Counted from the first letter of the stretch, positions 1-8,926 are shown. The stretch is DNA of 64,000 nucleotides from JBLIRR01 sp049472395 (GCA_049472395.1 JBLIRR010000005.1:1-64000), one strand, 5' to 3'. The notes: a model not told the origin generated them from the letters alone. Translations and numbers: made by a program.

Positions 1-232
1 ATACTTTTTATAGATATATATACTTTCTAACTTTTAAATTTTTTTTGATATATAATTATATGGGAACTTGGGGATATTTGCTCTACGTGTGGGTGCAATT
101 GACTGCTATGCTCACTCATCTTCTTCAAATGGATAGGGTGTTAGCGCATCTTGCCTATCTATGCACCGCATAGGGCTATAATTTTATATGAAGGGTCCTT
201 TGGGGCATTGAAGAGACCATTACCCCTTTTTC
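1..232. other. Left-edge intergenic stretch
   Basis: A very A/T-rich start followed by mixed sequence. I see no convincing coding frame with a ribosome binding site, no tRNA fold and no clear hairpin-plus-T-run. It lies downstream of the minus-strand queF and probably holds its 3' flank. Confidence 0.4.
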
Positions 233-688
233 TTATATCTTCCGTTTCGCTGCACTCATGCTTCTTGGAGTTTCACTCTCATCTTGATACCGTTGGTTTT
301 CATTTGATGGGTATTCCATCTGACACCTTGCATCAATCCCGCCACGTGTATTGTAGAGAGTTTCAACAAAGAGATAATGAGGATTTAAAATATTCTTTAA
401 GTCATTGAAAATACGGTCTGTTGCTGCTTCTTGATATATACCTACAGAACGGAAGGACACAAGATAGTATTTATACGATTTTAGCTCAAGGCACATCTTG
501 TGAGGGATATACCGGATCGTGAGCGTTCCGTAATCAGGGAGCCCTGAAAAAGGACATACCGCCGAGAATTCCTCCGTTCTATATTCAATCAGCTGTTTCT
601 CGCCTTCATAAGGAAAAGTCTCCAGAAAATCTGCGCGTATTTTTTCAGGAGAATTCCAGGGAAATTTTTTTCCTTCAGCTTCTGGCAC
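233..688 (-). CDS. queF: NADPH-dependent 7-cyano-7-deazaguanine reductase QueF (type I, short form)
   Basis: Reduces the nitrile preQ0 to the amine preQ1 with NADPH, a cytoplasmic step of queuosine biosynthesis. The 151-residue length fits the single-domain type. The hallmark CPFSGLPD is present, with the catalytic Cys at about residue 45 and the proton-donor Asp at 52. It is followed by the ELKSYKYY segment that marks the QueF fold and NADPH site. The start is GTG, chosen because a GAAAGGG ribosome site lies about six bases upstream. The gene stands alone, divergent from the cytochrome gene across about 440 bases; no other queuosine gene is visible. The C-terminal tail is basic and slightly longer than the core needs. 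Confidence 0.93.
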   Translation of the reverse strand: MPEAEGKKFPWNSPEKIRADFLETFPYEGEKQLIEYRTEEFSAVCPFSGLPDYGTLTIRYIPHKMCLELKSYKYYLVSFRSVGIYQEAATDRIFNDLKNILNPHYLFVETLYNTRGGIDARCQMEYPSNENQRYQDESETPRSMSAAKRKI

Positions 689-1129
689 AGTATCCCTTTC
701 TCAAAAGCATATCAATTATGAGCCTTATCATATATTTATTATTTTCAATTAATCGTAAGGTATGACAAAAATTACTATGGAATCTAATGATATAGTATGG
801 ATTATATAGTAAGAAAAATAACTCGTCAAATCTTGAGCCGATAAGTCAGCTCTTTTTATTTTGCATCCCTCCCATATAGTAGTTGGAATCTTTTATATTC
901 TGATATATAATCATGCCGTATCGAGTCTCGTTGGTTTAAAAAAAACGTTCCACTTTTGATCTCAATAAGGATTAATTTCTCGTCGTGTGCTGCGGGGTGA
1001 ATTCAATGCCGGGATTATAATGAAAAAGGTCACAAATTCCTGAAAATGATAGTCACAGAAAATTATCATGTTCGCAATAAATGGGTATAATAATAAAAAT
1101 TCATTAATAGAAGAGGAGGGAGCAGAATA
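689..1129. other. Divergent intergenic region between queF and the octaheme cytochrome gene
   Basis: A 441-base A/T-rich region that must hold promoters for both flanking genes. A TATAAT box occurs near 1013-1018 and another near 1085-1090 on the plus strand, but neither has a convincing -35 at proper spacing. A weak imperfect hairpin (GAGC arms) followed by a T-rich tract lies around 833-865. The plus-strand gene has a strong GAGGAGGG ribosome site just before 1130. Confidence 0.4.
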
Positions 1130-2650
1130 ATGAAAAAAATTTTAAGAGTATTGTTAAGGTCCTTTATCATGACATGTGTTATTGTCATCCTCGCACTCCC
1201 GGTACAGGGTGTAGAAAAAGATGGGGGGCAAAAAGACCAGAATAGAGGGATGTCGAGCGTAAGCAGACAAACAAAGAGGTGTTTAGGTTGTCATCACAAT
1301 TCAACTCCGGGAATTGTGGAGGACTGGTATGCGAGCTTGCACTCCCGCACAACCCCTTACATGGCTCTTCAGAAGGAGAAACTGGCAAGGAGGATGTCTG
1401 CTGAGTCTGTGAATGAAAATTTATCGGGAAATATTGTCGGCTGTTATGAATGCCATAGTTTGAATGCAGAGCACCATAAGGACAGCTTTAATCATTTTGG
1501 CCAGAAAATTAATGTGGTCGTAAGCCCTAAGGATTGCGCCACATGTCATCCTGTTGAAGTGAATGAATATGTGCCGAGCAAAAAGGGATATGCAGTGAGC
1601 AATCTTGACAACAATCCTGTGTTCAGCCTTTTGGTAAAGACAATCATTAGCAAAAAAGAAATCCAGCAGGGAAAAGTCATGCAGCGTGATGTGTCAGAGA
1701 CCACGAAGATGGAAACCTGTTACGGGTGCCATGGCACAGAAGTCAAGGTCAGCGGAACCAAAAAGATTACTTCCGGCCCGCTGAACATTATTGTGCCGGA
1801 ATTGCAAAACTGGCCAAACCAGGGTGTGGGCAGAATTAATCCGGATGGGAGCAGAGGGTCATGTTCATCCTGCCATCCGAGGCATAGTTTCTCCATAGAA
1901 ATAGCCAGGAAACCTTATACGTGTGCGCAATGTCATTTAGAACCTGATGTTCCTGCCTGGAACGTTTATAAGGAAAGTAAACATGGTAATATTTACAATT
2001 CAAAGTATCATGACTGGGACTTTGACAGTGTCCCATGGATGGTGGGGAAACACTTTAAAGCGCCAACCTGTGCGAGTTGTCATAACAGTCTCTTAACCAC
2101 TCCCAAAGGGAAGGTAATCCAACCAAGAACCCACGATTTTGGAGCACGATTATGGGTGAGAATATTCGGGCTCATTTATTCACATCCGCAGCCCCTATCC
2201 GGTGAAACCAGTATTATAAAAAATAAGGATGGATTGCCTTTGCCTGCGGATTTCAACGGTAATCTGGCAAGGGACTACCTGATCGATACGAAGCAGCAGC
2301 AGGAGCGCAGAGATGACATGATTTCCATATGTATACGATGTCATAGCACAAACTGGGTGCAGAATCATTTTGCCAAGCTTGATGCCACCACTGAGGAAAC
2401 TGATAAGATGGTCTTAAGTGCGACCCTATTACTCACAAATGCCTGGAACACAAAGCGCGCGGATAATACAAATCCGTTTGATGAAACCATTGAACATTAC
2501 TGGATCGCGCAATGGTTATTTTATGCCAATTCCATTCGCTATTCTTCTGCCATGACCGGGGCGCCTGATTATGCAACCTTTAAGAATGGTTGGTGGGAAA
2601 TGACTAAAAATCTCACAATGATGAGCGATTGGCTTGATCTCCACCAATAA
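1130..2650 (+). CDS. Octaheme c-type cytochrome, hydroxylamine oxidoreductase (HAO)-like
   Basis: A 506-residue exported protein with an N-terminal signal peptide (hydrophobic core about residues 9-27). It has eight CxxCH haem motifs: CLGCH, CYECH, CATCH, CYGCH, CSSCH, CAQCH, CASCH and CIRCH. The stretch NQGVGRINPDGSRGSC around haem 5 and the C-terminal WLFYANS.R..SAM segment are typical of the HAO family. Members either oxidise hydroxylamine or hydrazine or work reductively on nitrite, in the periplasm. Which direction applies depends on whether the C-terminal tyrosine that crosslinks the P460 haem is present; I cannot align this with confidence. GAGGAGGG gives a strong ribosome site. A thioredoxin/FMN protein and an MFS transporter follow, probably in one operon. 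Confidence 0.9.
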   Translation: MKKILRVLLRSFIMTCVIVILALPVQGVEKDGGQKDQNRGMSSVSRQTKRCLGCHHNSTPGIVEDWYASLHSRTTPYMALQKEKLARRMSAESVNENLSGNIVGCYECHSLNAEHHKDSFNHFGQKINVVVSPKDCATCHPVEVNEYVPSKKGYAVSNLDNNPVFSLLVKTIISKKEIQQGKVMQRDVSETTKMETCYGCHGTEVKVSGTKKITSGPLNIIVPELQNWPNQGVGRINPDGSRGSCSSCHPRHSFSIEIARKPYTCAQCHLEPDVPAWNVYKESKHGNIYNSKYHDWDFDSVPWMVGKHFKAPTCASCHNSLLTTPKGKVIQPRTHDFGARLWVRIFGLIYSHPQPLSGETSIIKNKDGLPLPADFNGNLARDYLIDTKQQQERRDDMISICIRCHSTNWVQNHFAKLDATTEETDKMVLSATLLLTNAWNTKRADNTNPFDETIEHYWIAQWLFYANSIRYSSAMTGAPDYATFKNGWWEMTKNLTMMSDWLDLHQ

Positions 2651-2698
2651 CATTTTATTATGTGTGAACGTGTAATAACCATGAAGAAAGGGAATACG

Positions 2699-3772
2699 AT
2701 GAAAAAAACAATCAATGGTTTAATAGTAATGGGGATTCTGATTATGTGTTGCCTATATTTTTATGCAGGCAATGCCTATGGAGTGATAGAGGCAGGTAAC
2801 CGTTTCCCTGCGATGAGTTTTGATCTCAGATTGCATACCATGGCGTCAGATTATTTTGGCATTAAAAAACCAAAAGAAATAGATATCTCAGAGATTAATA
2901 CCACGGTGCTCATTGTGGAAGTATTGAGTGTGTATTGTGTCTCGTGTATGACTCAGACTGCCTATGATCGGGAACTCTTCTCGATGATTCAGACAAATCA
3001 AAAAACCACAGGGAAGGTGAAGATGGTCGGTATTGCGGCCGGAAACAACCTGCGGGAGGTCAATAGCTTTATCGAGGAATTTAGCGTGCCTTATCCGGTT
3101 TTCCCTGATTATAAATTTGCACACTATAATCTTGTAGGTCAGGTCAGGACTCCCTTTAAGATATTTCTTCTCAAAAAGAAGGACAAAACTTTTAAGGTGG
3201 TTAAGACTGAAGCCGGTATCAATGAAAATGTCGAGGAAACGTTCAGGATGGTTGTTGATATTATGGAAGGACGGTATCAGGAGGAGAAAGAAGAAAAACC
3301 CCTCCTTTCCGAACCGCACCCGATCGATTCGGCTCTGGTGGATAAGTATTTACACGAATGGCTGAGCCAAATGGGCGAATCTGACAACGTGAAGGAGCTT
3401 TTTGAAGATTCAGGGAGAGTTGTCTATCAAATTGGTTCTTATGAGGACATGTATGCCATAGTAGTGAATAGGGTATCCACGTGTGATGTATGCAAGGGGG
3501 TTCAATTCATTTATATAATCGATCGATCCGGCAATGTCCTTGATTTGATCCCGATACAGCTGAGTAAACTTTATAATGAGGCGTTCACTCAAGAGGATAT
3601 TTCCCAGATAAAAGAGCGTATTGTATCAAGAAATGTCAGGGAGATGATTCCGTTTAATTCAGAAGTCGATGCGATCTCATCAGCCACAATTACTTCCGGA
3701 ATAATCTATGATTCAATTAATAAGGGTGGAAGAATTTATGATCTGTTACTCGAGAAGGGTTTTATAAAATAA
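2699..3772 (+). CDS. Secreted thioredoxin-like (TlpA/AhpC-type) and FMN-binding domain fusion
   Basis: Predicted periplasmic redox protein. I choose the ATG at 2699 (357 residues): it follows an AAAGGG ribosome site and opens a clean signal peptide (MKKTINGLIVMGILIM...). Upstream in-frame ATGs at 2660 and 2681 are possible. The N-terminal half is a thioredoxin-like fold with a CVSC pair at residues 80-83. The C-terminal part ends in DAISSATITSG (about residues 324-334), the signature of FMN-binding domains of the NqrC/RnfG type, where a Thr of S(G)ATxT carries covalent FMN; here a Ser replaces the usual Gly. The gene starts 48 bases after the octaheme cytochrome and probably shares its transcript. 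I infer a role in electron delivery or thiol redox for the cytochrome. I know no characterised homologue of this exact fusion. Confidence 0.78.
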   Translation: MKKTINGLIVMGILIMCCLYFYAGNAYGVIEAGNRFPAMSFDLRLHTMASDYFGIKKPKEIDISEINTTVLIVEVLSVYCVSCMTQTAYDRELFSMIQTNQKTTGKVKMVGIAAGNNLREVNSFIEEFSVPYPVFPDYKFAHYNLVGQVRTPFKIFLLKKKDKTFKVVKTEAGINENVEETFRMVVDIMEGRYQEEKEEKPLLSEPHPIDSALVDKYLHEWLSQMGESDNVKELFEDSGRVVYQIGSYEDMYAIVVNRVSTCDVCKGVQFIYIIDRSGNVLDLIPIQLSKLYNEAFTQEDISQIKERIVSRNVREMIPFNSEVDAISSATITSGIIYDSINKGGRIYDLLLEKGFIK

Positions 3773-3891
3773 AAATATATCTATTTTTTATGTGGAGAAT
3801 TGCTGCGACAAGAATAATTTATTTGCTTTCCTTGAATATGTTCAGTATTATCTTTAGGCAGTAATCCTAAAGTAACCTGAGATGAGGATGA

Positions 3892-5178
3892 ATGAAAGAG
3901 ATGGAAAACTCTGTTGACCTTACGAAGGCGCTTCGTTATCGATGGTTGATTTTCTCAATAATGGCATTGAGCTATATTCTTGTCTACTTTCACCGCTTAT
4001 GTCCGGCAGTGGTCGCAGAAGATATGATGCGGGACCTCGATGCGACAGGAGTCCTGTTGGGGCTTTTAGGATCAGCCTACTTTTATCCATATGCCTTGAT
4101 GCAGCTTCCTTCAGGGCTTCTGGCTGATTCGTGGGGACCGCGTAAGACCATCACCACATTTTTCGGTGTTGCAAGCGCAGGGTCAATTATTTTAGGCTGG
4201 GCCCCGACGGTATTCTGGGCCATTTTGGGGCGGACACTGGTGGGGTTTGGCGTTTCCATGCTCTTTGTTTCCACAATGAAAGTATTGGCTGAGTGGTTTC
4301 GGAAAGATGAATTTGCGAATATGACAGGGATTCTGATTGCTATGGGAGGTATCGGGTCAATCACCGCCACATCTCCGCTTGCCTATTTAAGCAAGGCTGT
4401 CGGATGGCGGTACTCTTTTATTATTGTGGGTATTGCTACAGTGCTTCTCGGACTCTTGGTCTGGTTCATAGTCAGGGATAGTCCTGAAGCGATGGGCTGG
4501 CCTTCACCGGTAGAGGGGAGAACCCCCACAGAGCATTCTATGGGATTATGGGAGGGGATTAAGACTGTCCTTGAATATGGCCCATTTTGGGCATTGGCGG
4601 TATGGTTCTTTTTCTGCTGCGCCATATTTTTTGCCTTTATCGGATTGTGGGGAGGCCCTTACTTGATGCAGATCTACGGTTTGAGTAAACCAGAGGCCGG
4701 TAATATACTAATGATGTCCGCTATCGGAATGGTGATTGGAAGTCCATATTTGAGTTTTTTGTCTAATCGCGTATTCAGAGGTCGTAAACCGCTTGTGGTA
4801 GGAACGAGCTTTCTATCGATCTGCATTACTGCTCTTTTTGCTTTCCTTACGACTAGTCTGTCTGTTCCCTTCCTCTATGTGCTCTGCTTTTGTTTAGGAG
4901 TGTGCACCAATGCGATCGTTGCTATCGGATTTACGGCTACAAAAGAACTCTTTCCGGTAGAGATCGCCGGAACCTCCACCGGCCTTGTCAACTTTTTCCC
5001 CTTTCTGGGTGGAGCCCTGCTTCAGCCCTTTATGGGATATCTGCTTGAGAGAAGCGGGAAGGTGGGGCTGTCTTTTACACCCTTAGGATACAGGAACGCC
5101 TTTATTGCAATGTTTTTCTGCGCTCTCCTCGCCTTTTTAGCAAGCTTATTTATCAAAGAAACAATGTCTCATAAATAA
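3892..5178 (+). CDS. Major facilitator superfamily transporter
   Basis: A 428-residue inner-membrane protein with about twelve hydrophobic segments. The MFS signature loop GLLADSWGPRK sits between helices 2 and 3. A second half begins near residue 225 after a hydrophilic central loop. The start follows a GAGG ribosome site. The overall pattern resembles transporters commonly annotated as nitrate/nitrite or organophosphate:phosphate-type carriers, but I see no diagnostic nitrate signature, so the substrate is open. Its place 120 bases behind the cytochrome and redox genes makes a nitrogen oxyanion or small organic anion attractive as cargo; that is inference from context only. Confidence 0.88.
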   Translation: MKEMENSVDLTKALRYRWLIFSIMALSYILVYFHRLCPAVVAEDMMRDLDATGVLLGLLGSAYFYPYALMQLPSGLLADSWGPRKTITTFFGVASAGSIILGWAPTVFWAILGRTLVGFGVSMLFVSTMKVLAEWFRKDEFANMTGILIAMGGIGSITATSPLAYLSKAVGWRYSFIIVGIATVLLGLLVWFIVRDSPEAMGWPSPVEGRTPTEHSMGLWEGIKTVLEYGPFWALAVWFFFCCAIFFAFIGLWGGPYLMQIYGLSKPEAGNILMMSAIGMVIGSPYLSFLSNRVFRGRKPLVVGTSFLSICITALFAFLTTSLSVPFLYVLCFCLGVCTNAIVAIGFTATKELFPVEIAGTSTGLVNFFPFLGGALLQPFMGYLLERSGKVGLSFTPLGYRNAFIAMFFCALLAFLASLFIKETMSHK

Positions 5179-5180
5179 GA

Positions 5181-5211
5181 AACAGACTGAATTTTTGGTT
5201 TTCAGGCTGTT
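5181..5211 (+). terminator. Possible rho-independent terminator after the MFS gene
   Basis: An 11-base stem (AACAGACTGAA with TTCAGGCTGTT, one mismatch) with a nine-base T/G loop starts three bases after the MFS stop codon. The T-run is weak (TATCTCATT), so it may instead be a 3'-end-protecting hairpin. Confidence 0.45.
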
Positions 5212-5590
5212 ATCTCATTGTCCATCGTGGCATATGTTCTCCCGTTCTTGGAGTGGATAATAATTAATTGCTCGTAATATTGCTAGTAATAATAGAACAG
5301 ATGTGCTCCATGATGTAAGCTGTACCATACAACTGGGAGTTATTTTATACATCTTTTTCATGGAGAGGGGGATAAAATAGAGATGTTGTTGAGTGGTATG
5401 ATTTTTGCTGAATTAATAAAGCACATCCTGCTATTAAAAATCTATGTAATGAAAACTACATCCTATAGATGGATTTTGGGAGAAAGACTTGTCTTCTCCG
5501 AAAGGAGACAAGTCTTTCTGAGGGGGGATGAAAAGATAAGAGACTCGTAAGGGATAAGAGGAGAATGCCAGGATAACACGCAAAAGAGCT
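5212..5590. other. Intergenic region before the RelA/SpoT-like gene
   Basis: About 380 bases without a credible gene. It contains one strong hairpin (5481-5519, listed separately) and A/T-rich sequence that probably carries the promoter of the downstream gene. No known riboswitch consensus was recognised. Confidence 0.4.
5481..5519 (+). promoter_or_regulatory. Strong hairpin with GAAA tetraloop in the leader of the RelA/SpoT-like gene
   Basis: A perfect 14-base stem (AGAAAGACTTGTCT pairs with AGACAAGTCTTTCT) is topped by a TCT bulge and a CC-GAAA-GG tetraloop. It is followed by a G-rich run rather than T residues, so it does not look like a terminator. It lies about 70 bases upstream of the next start codon and is best read as a leader RNA structure. 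Confidence 0.5.
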
Positions 5591-6394
5591 TTGCAGAAAA
5601 AGTATGTGAAAGTGAAAAGTGAAATGAGCAGGAGAGCGATAGAATCCAGTTATATATCACGCATGAGAGCGATTCCCGAATATAAGGTGAGAGTAGATTT
5701 TAGCAAATCATGCAATAAGCCTGATGAATTAAATAAACTTATCAAGAAGGGATGTACTCTGCTTGAGAGAGGGAGCCCGAATATGGCTCCTCTTCTAAAA
5801 TCAATCAGACATATACTCCTCTTAGATGTTCATGAGCTTAATAGTTTTGTAAGCGAGTTTATTAAAGCCCATATGCCGGCCTATAATAAAACTCAAAAAA
5901 GAGGGGGTTCAGTACACGCGGTCTTTTATCCTAAACCAGGATTTCTCAGTATTTATGGAGTCACCCAGATTCAAACAAGAATAAAGAATTCCCTAAAAAC
6001 GATCAACAAAGTCAGAAGAAAAGTGCTGCTTGACAAGGAGGGGCGACGCGCAGTAATGGAAAGACAAGATCCTAGTTATTCGGTGGATGAGAAGAAGCGT
6101 GAAATCATTTATTATTTTACAGATTTATCCGGAATAAGAGTGGTGTTCAATCATCCGGAAGGACCAGAGAAAATGTTAAGTTGGATGGAAGCTCATCAGG
6201 ACATGACAGTTCTGTCATATGATAGAGTATATAATACCCACACAGGATACACATCAATTCACGCAGAAGTTGAGTGGAAGAGCAAGGTCAGGGAAGTTCA
6301 ATTGACCATGAAGAGGGTCTATGAAAAATCACTTATGGATGGGTACCATAGGTTGAAGGATCAAGACCTGGAAAAATATTTCGCTATACAATAG
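5591..6394 (+). CDS. Divergent RelA/SpoT-type nucleotidyltransferase domain protein
   Basis: Resembles the synthetase fold of small alarmone synthetases, which transfer pyrophosphate from ATP to GDP or GTP. The core motifs are recognisable in order: a basic region (about residues 125-160), DLSGIRVVF like the DLAGxR metal-binding strand, GYTSIHAEVEW like the GYRSxH guanosine-stacking loop, and REVQLTM like the VExQIRT strand. The N-terminal 110 residues are unlike known family members and I do not recognise them. No HD hydrolase or TGS/ACT domain is present. The listed start is a TTG with a weak ribosome site; an in-frame ATG at 5624 is equally possible. Its stop lies five bases from the stop of a convergent small gene. 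Active or degenerate status is unproven. Confidence 0.6.
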   Translation: MQKKYVKVKSEMSRRAIESSYISRMRAIPEYKVRVDFSKSCNKPDELNKLIKKGCTLLERGSPNMAPLLKSIRHILLLDVHELNSFVSEFIKAHMPAYNKTQKRGGSVHAVFYPKPGFLSIYGVTQIQTRIKNSLKTINKVRRKVLLDKEGRRAVMERQDPSYSVDEKKREIIYYFTDLSGIRVVFNHPEGPEKMLSWMEAHQDMTVLSYDRVYNTHTGYTSIHAEVEWKSKVREVQLTMKRVYEKSLMDGYHRLKDQDLEKYFAIQ

Positions 6395-6399
6395 CTGAT

Positions 6400-6585
6400 T
6401 TAACAACTATTTTTTTTTGCATAGTCAAGAGCTTCCTGAGCAGTTTTACCCGCACCCAAGATGCCTAATTTTGTTATGCAAAGGAAGAGTTTTTTCTTCG
6501 AAGAATAATAGTAGGTATTATGATCACTGTCCATTCCCTTGATATAGTTGGAAGAAATAGCTGGAATCCAATTGATTCTTAACAT
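6400..6585 (-). CDS. Small hypothetical protein (61 aa)
   Basis: Not recognised. It is supported by an AAGGAG ribosome site about eight bases before the ATG and by its non-overlapping position, convergent with the RelA/SpoT-like gene. The protein ends in a short amphipathic helix-like stretch (TAQEALDYAKKN), with a Tyr/Lys-rich middle (NTYYYSSKKK). It has no signal peptide and no cysteine pair. It could be a small DNA- or protein-binding accessory, but nothing in the sequence shows this. Confidence 0.5.
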   Translation of the reverse strand: MLRINWIPAISSNYIKGMDSDHNTYYYSSKKKLFLCITKLGILGAGKTAQEALDYAKKNSC

Positions 6586-7204
6586 GACTCATCTCCTTAT
6601 TTGTTTCTATTTTAACTTGTATATATAATAATTGCAAAAAATGTGCGCGCGCTCTTGGCCTAATAAATACAACCTGTTCGATGGATCTTATAAAAAACTG
6701 CCAGAATTTAAAGTAGATTTTTTTAACATTGCTTAAGGTGATTTATCAAAAATTGGACACGCCCGTCCCTGCCTTGCTATTATAAATAAGTGAAAATGAG
6801 AACGTCACACTCTCCTTTCTCATGAGGGCGATACTGTTTATTGGAAGGAAAAATCCTTACGGTGAGAATAAATGATAGGTTTATAATACCCTTCGCCGTG
6901 AAGGAATGAGATGTGAAACAACAAGAATAAAGACCACCACATTGTTCATTCTTTCAACAACCCATGCGAGCTTGATGTTATCATTGGCATATAATATTAA
7001 AAAATAGCCATTAAGCTTATTTATCAATCTATCCTGTAAAAAATCCCTTAACATTGAAAACTATCCTATAATTAATTCATATTATTAACCAGATATTAAA
7101 TTTAAATCATGTTCATATCTTTATTACTAATAGACGCTTAATTACATGATTCTTTTCAAAAAAATTTTTTATGAAAGAAATGAGGGGAGATTTTACTCAT
7201 TGCG
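6586..7204. other. 619-base intergenic region
   Basis: A/T-rich, with no coding frame longer than noise. It includes a short hairpin (AAGGA-AAAA-TCCTT, 6845-6858), a GCGCGCGC patch near 6645 and long A/T runs near 7000-7180. It serves as the upstream region of the minus-strand small gene and the 3' flank of the nitroreductase. No RNA gene recognised. Confidence 0.4.
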
Positions 7205-7972
7205 CTATAGTGCTATTTTCCCCACTGGTGCAAGATAAATGGTGAACTCATCCTTTCCGTCAACGCGCAAGAGATGGTCCATAGCCTCTTGATCATAGGC
7301 GCCTATTGCACATGTCCCTGCACCAATAGCTTCACAGGACAAATAAAGATTCTGACACACATGTCCGGCATCAATGGCAATGACCTTGTGTGCTGCAATT
7401 CCATATCTCCATTCCATACGATAGGGTATCGTTGTCCAAATAAAAACTACAGAAGCGGTTCCGATAAACGATTGACCGAAAGTGGCTCTAATCAATTTCT
7501 CTGCGGCCCTGGGTTCATGATATTCCACAATAAGCTGATGCTCAAGGGGAAGATACCTGTAAAATCCGCTATCCATTCCCTCTATGGTGAGGATGCACAG
7601 ATAGGTTTCGAGGGCATGGCGGGCACCGGCGGAAGGAACAGTGCGCAAAGCATGGGCCTCATCAATATGCTCTCGTATACCCTGTGTTGCCCAGAGGAGG
7701 AAAGAGAGTTCTTCTAAGGTCAGAGGAGTGCGTGAAAAATGTCGCCAGCTTTTGCGATTCTCTATGGCAGAGATGAGTCCGACTTCCATGTGCCCTGTCC
7801 ATGTGTGTCGGGCAGGCAGCTCGATTATCCGGGCGGCATTGGGATCAAAGGATTTTTCAATCGGGGGAGGGGATTTCCCCCTGCTTTGATCGGTCTGAGA
7901 AAAATCAATTGTTTTGCGTACACTATCCTTTAAAAAATAACGGTAGTGTTCTATTAAAGAGTCATACGTCAT
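7205..7972 (-). CDS. SagB-type nitroreductase-family dehydrogenase
   Basis: A 255-residue FMN-dependent oxidoreductase of the SagB/ThcOx branch. Family cues are the IENRKSWRHFSRTPLTLEELSFLLWATQG segment (FMN-phosphate contact and dimer arm), then the PSAGARHALE motif, and the C-terminal AIDAGHVCQNLYLSCEAIG and APVGK pieces that close the flavin site. SagB relatives oxidise azoline heterocycles in peptide natural products, but most standalone copies have unknown substrates. No cyclodehydratase (YcaO) gene is nearby, so a heterocycle role is not supported here. AAAGGAG lies seven bases before the ATG. It is divergent from aat. Confidence 0.83.
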   Translation of the reverse strand: MTYDSLIEHYRYFLKDSVRKTIDFSQTDQSRGKSPPPIEKSFDPNAARIIELPARHTWTGHMEVGLISAIENRKSWRHFSRTPLTLEELSFLLWATQGIREHIDEAHALRTVPSAGARHALETYLCILTIEGMDSGFYRYLPLEHQLIVEYHEPRAAEKLIRATFGQSFIGTASVVFIWTTIPYRMEWRYGIAAHKVIAIDAGHVCQNLYLSCEAIGAGTCAIGAYDQEAMDHLLRVDGKDEFTIYLAPVGKIAL

Positions 7973-8178
7973 CTCCTTTACACTATATCTTAGAGGCGTG
8001 TGTGAGTCAAGTAAATTTCAGAAATTCGCAATCAGATCAATATGTGGTACAATAATGAAAATGATACTCACATATGCCGGCTCTTTTATGCGTCAGGCGT
8101 TAAGCAGCAATTCTCATTTTGGGAACATAACAGACTGGGAACATAATTGTCAAGATTAGGAGTTAAGGAGATTTCGCT

Positions 8179-8925
8179 TTGTCAAGAGCATATCCTATGA
8201 ATATTTTTGAACAGTACCTTCAAGAAGTAGCATCGGGGAAGCGTCCTCGGTCGTTAAGGTTTCAAAGGCAACCCGATGAAAATGGCCTCGTCTTTGTGGG
8301 TGGTAATCTTGATATTTTTACCCTTTTTGAAGCATATACGAATGGTTGTTTCCCCTGGTCAGGTGAAAGACCGATTCCTTGGTATTCCCCTGATCCAAGG
8401 CTCGTTTTGTTCCCCTATGCATTTAATGTATCAAGGAGTTTGAGACGCTTTATCAGAAAACAAAGATTTCGCATTCGTTTTGATACTAATTTTGAAGCTG
8501 TGATGAGGATGTGCGCAACCACTCCCAGAGCATTTGAATCGGGAACCTGGATTACGGAAAGTATCATTGATGCTTACTGCACGTTACACCGCCACCATAT
8601 TGCGCATAGTGTTGAAGTATACGAAGGAGAGAAACTATGCGGAGGATTATACGGTCTTGCATTTGGCCGGGTATTTTGTGGAGAGTCCATGTTCTCCTTA
8701 GTTCCAAACACTTCAAAGTTAGCATTGTATTCATTATGTCAATTCCTCGTGAAAAAGCAGTTTTATTTTATTGATTGTCAACAAATTACCGCGCATATGA
8801 TCCGATTAGGCGCGCTGCCCCTTTCAAGAAGACTTTTCTTACAATTATTAAACAAAGCCCTGTACTATCCTTCTCTTCATTATAAATGGAGTGAAGAGTC
8901 TGAATTGACGAATGAAAAAGGGTAG
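8179..8925 (+). CDS. aat: Leucyl/phenylalanyl-tRNA--protein transferase
   Basis: Adds Leu or Phe from charged tRNA to the N terminus of proteins that begin with Arg or Lys, creating N-degrons for ClpS/ClpAP. The family core is clear: FVGGNLDIFTLFEAYTNGCFPW, then IPWYSPDPRLVL, then GGLYGLAFGRVFCGESMFS, and FIDCQQITAHMIRLGA near the C terminus. The 248-residue length is normal. The start is TTG at 8179, preceded by AAGGAG at eight bases; the internal ATG at 8197 lacks such a site. It is followed immediately by a HAD-like gene, so the two are probably translationally coupled. Confidence 0.93.
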   Translation: MSRAYPMNIFEQYLQEVASGKRPRSLRFQRQPDENGLVFVGGNLDIFTLFEAYTNGCFPWSGERPIPWYSPDPRLVLFPYAFNVSRSLRRFIRKQRFRIRFDTNFEAVMRMCATTPRAFESGTWITESIIDAYCTLHRHHIAHSVEVYEGEKLCGGLYGLAFGRVFCGESMFSLVPNTSKLALYSLCQFLVKKQFYFIDCQQITAHMIRLGALPLSRRLFLQLLNKALYYPSLHYKWSEESELTNEKG

Positions 8926-8926
8926 A

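Noticed and set aside
151..408. 85-codon plus-strand frame over the queF 3' end
   Set aside because: It is the antisense shadow of a clearly conserved queF coding sequence.
1130..2650. Cytochrome as pentahaem nitrite reductase NrfA
   Set aside because: Eight CxxCH motifs and HAO-specific segments; no CxxCK catalytic haem motif.
3892..5178. Calling the MFS protein a nitrate/nitrite transporter (NarK)
   Set aside because: General MFS signature only; no nitrate-signature motif could be confirmed, and context alone is not enough.
5212..5590. Cyclic-di-GMP or other known riboswitch in the leader
   Set aside because: The hairpin lacks the conserved GEMM core sequences or any other aptamer consensus I can recognise.
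7205..7972. SagB-like gene as part of an azole-peptide cluster
   Set aside because: No YcaO cyclodehydratase or precursor peptide was found nearby.
7274..8055. Several overlapping plus-strand frames across the nitroreductase
   Set aside because: Opposite strand carries a full conserved SagB-type protein with a ribosome site; the frames overlap each other and lack one.
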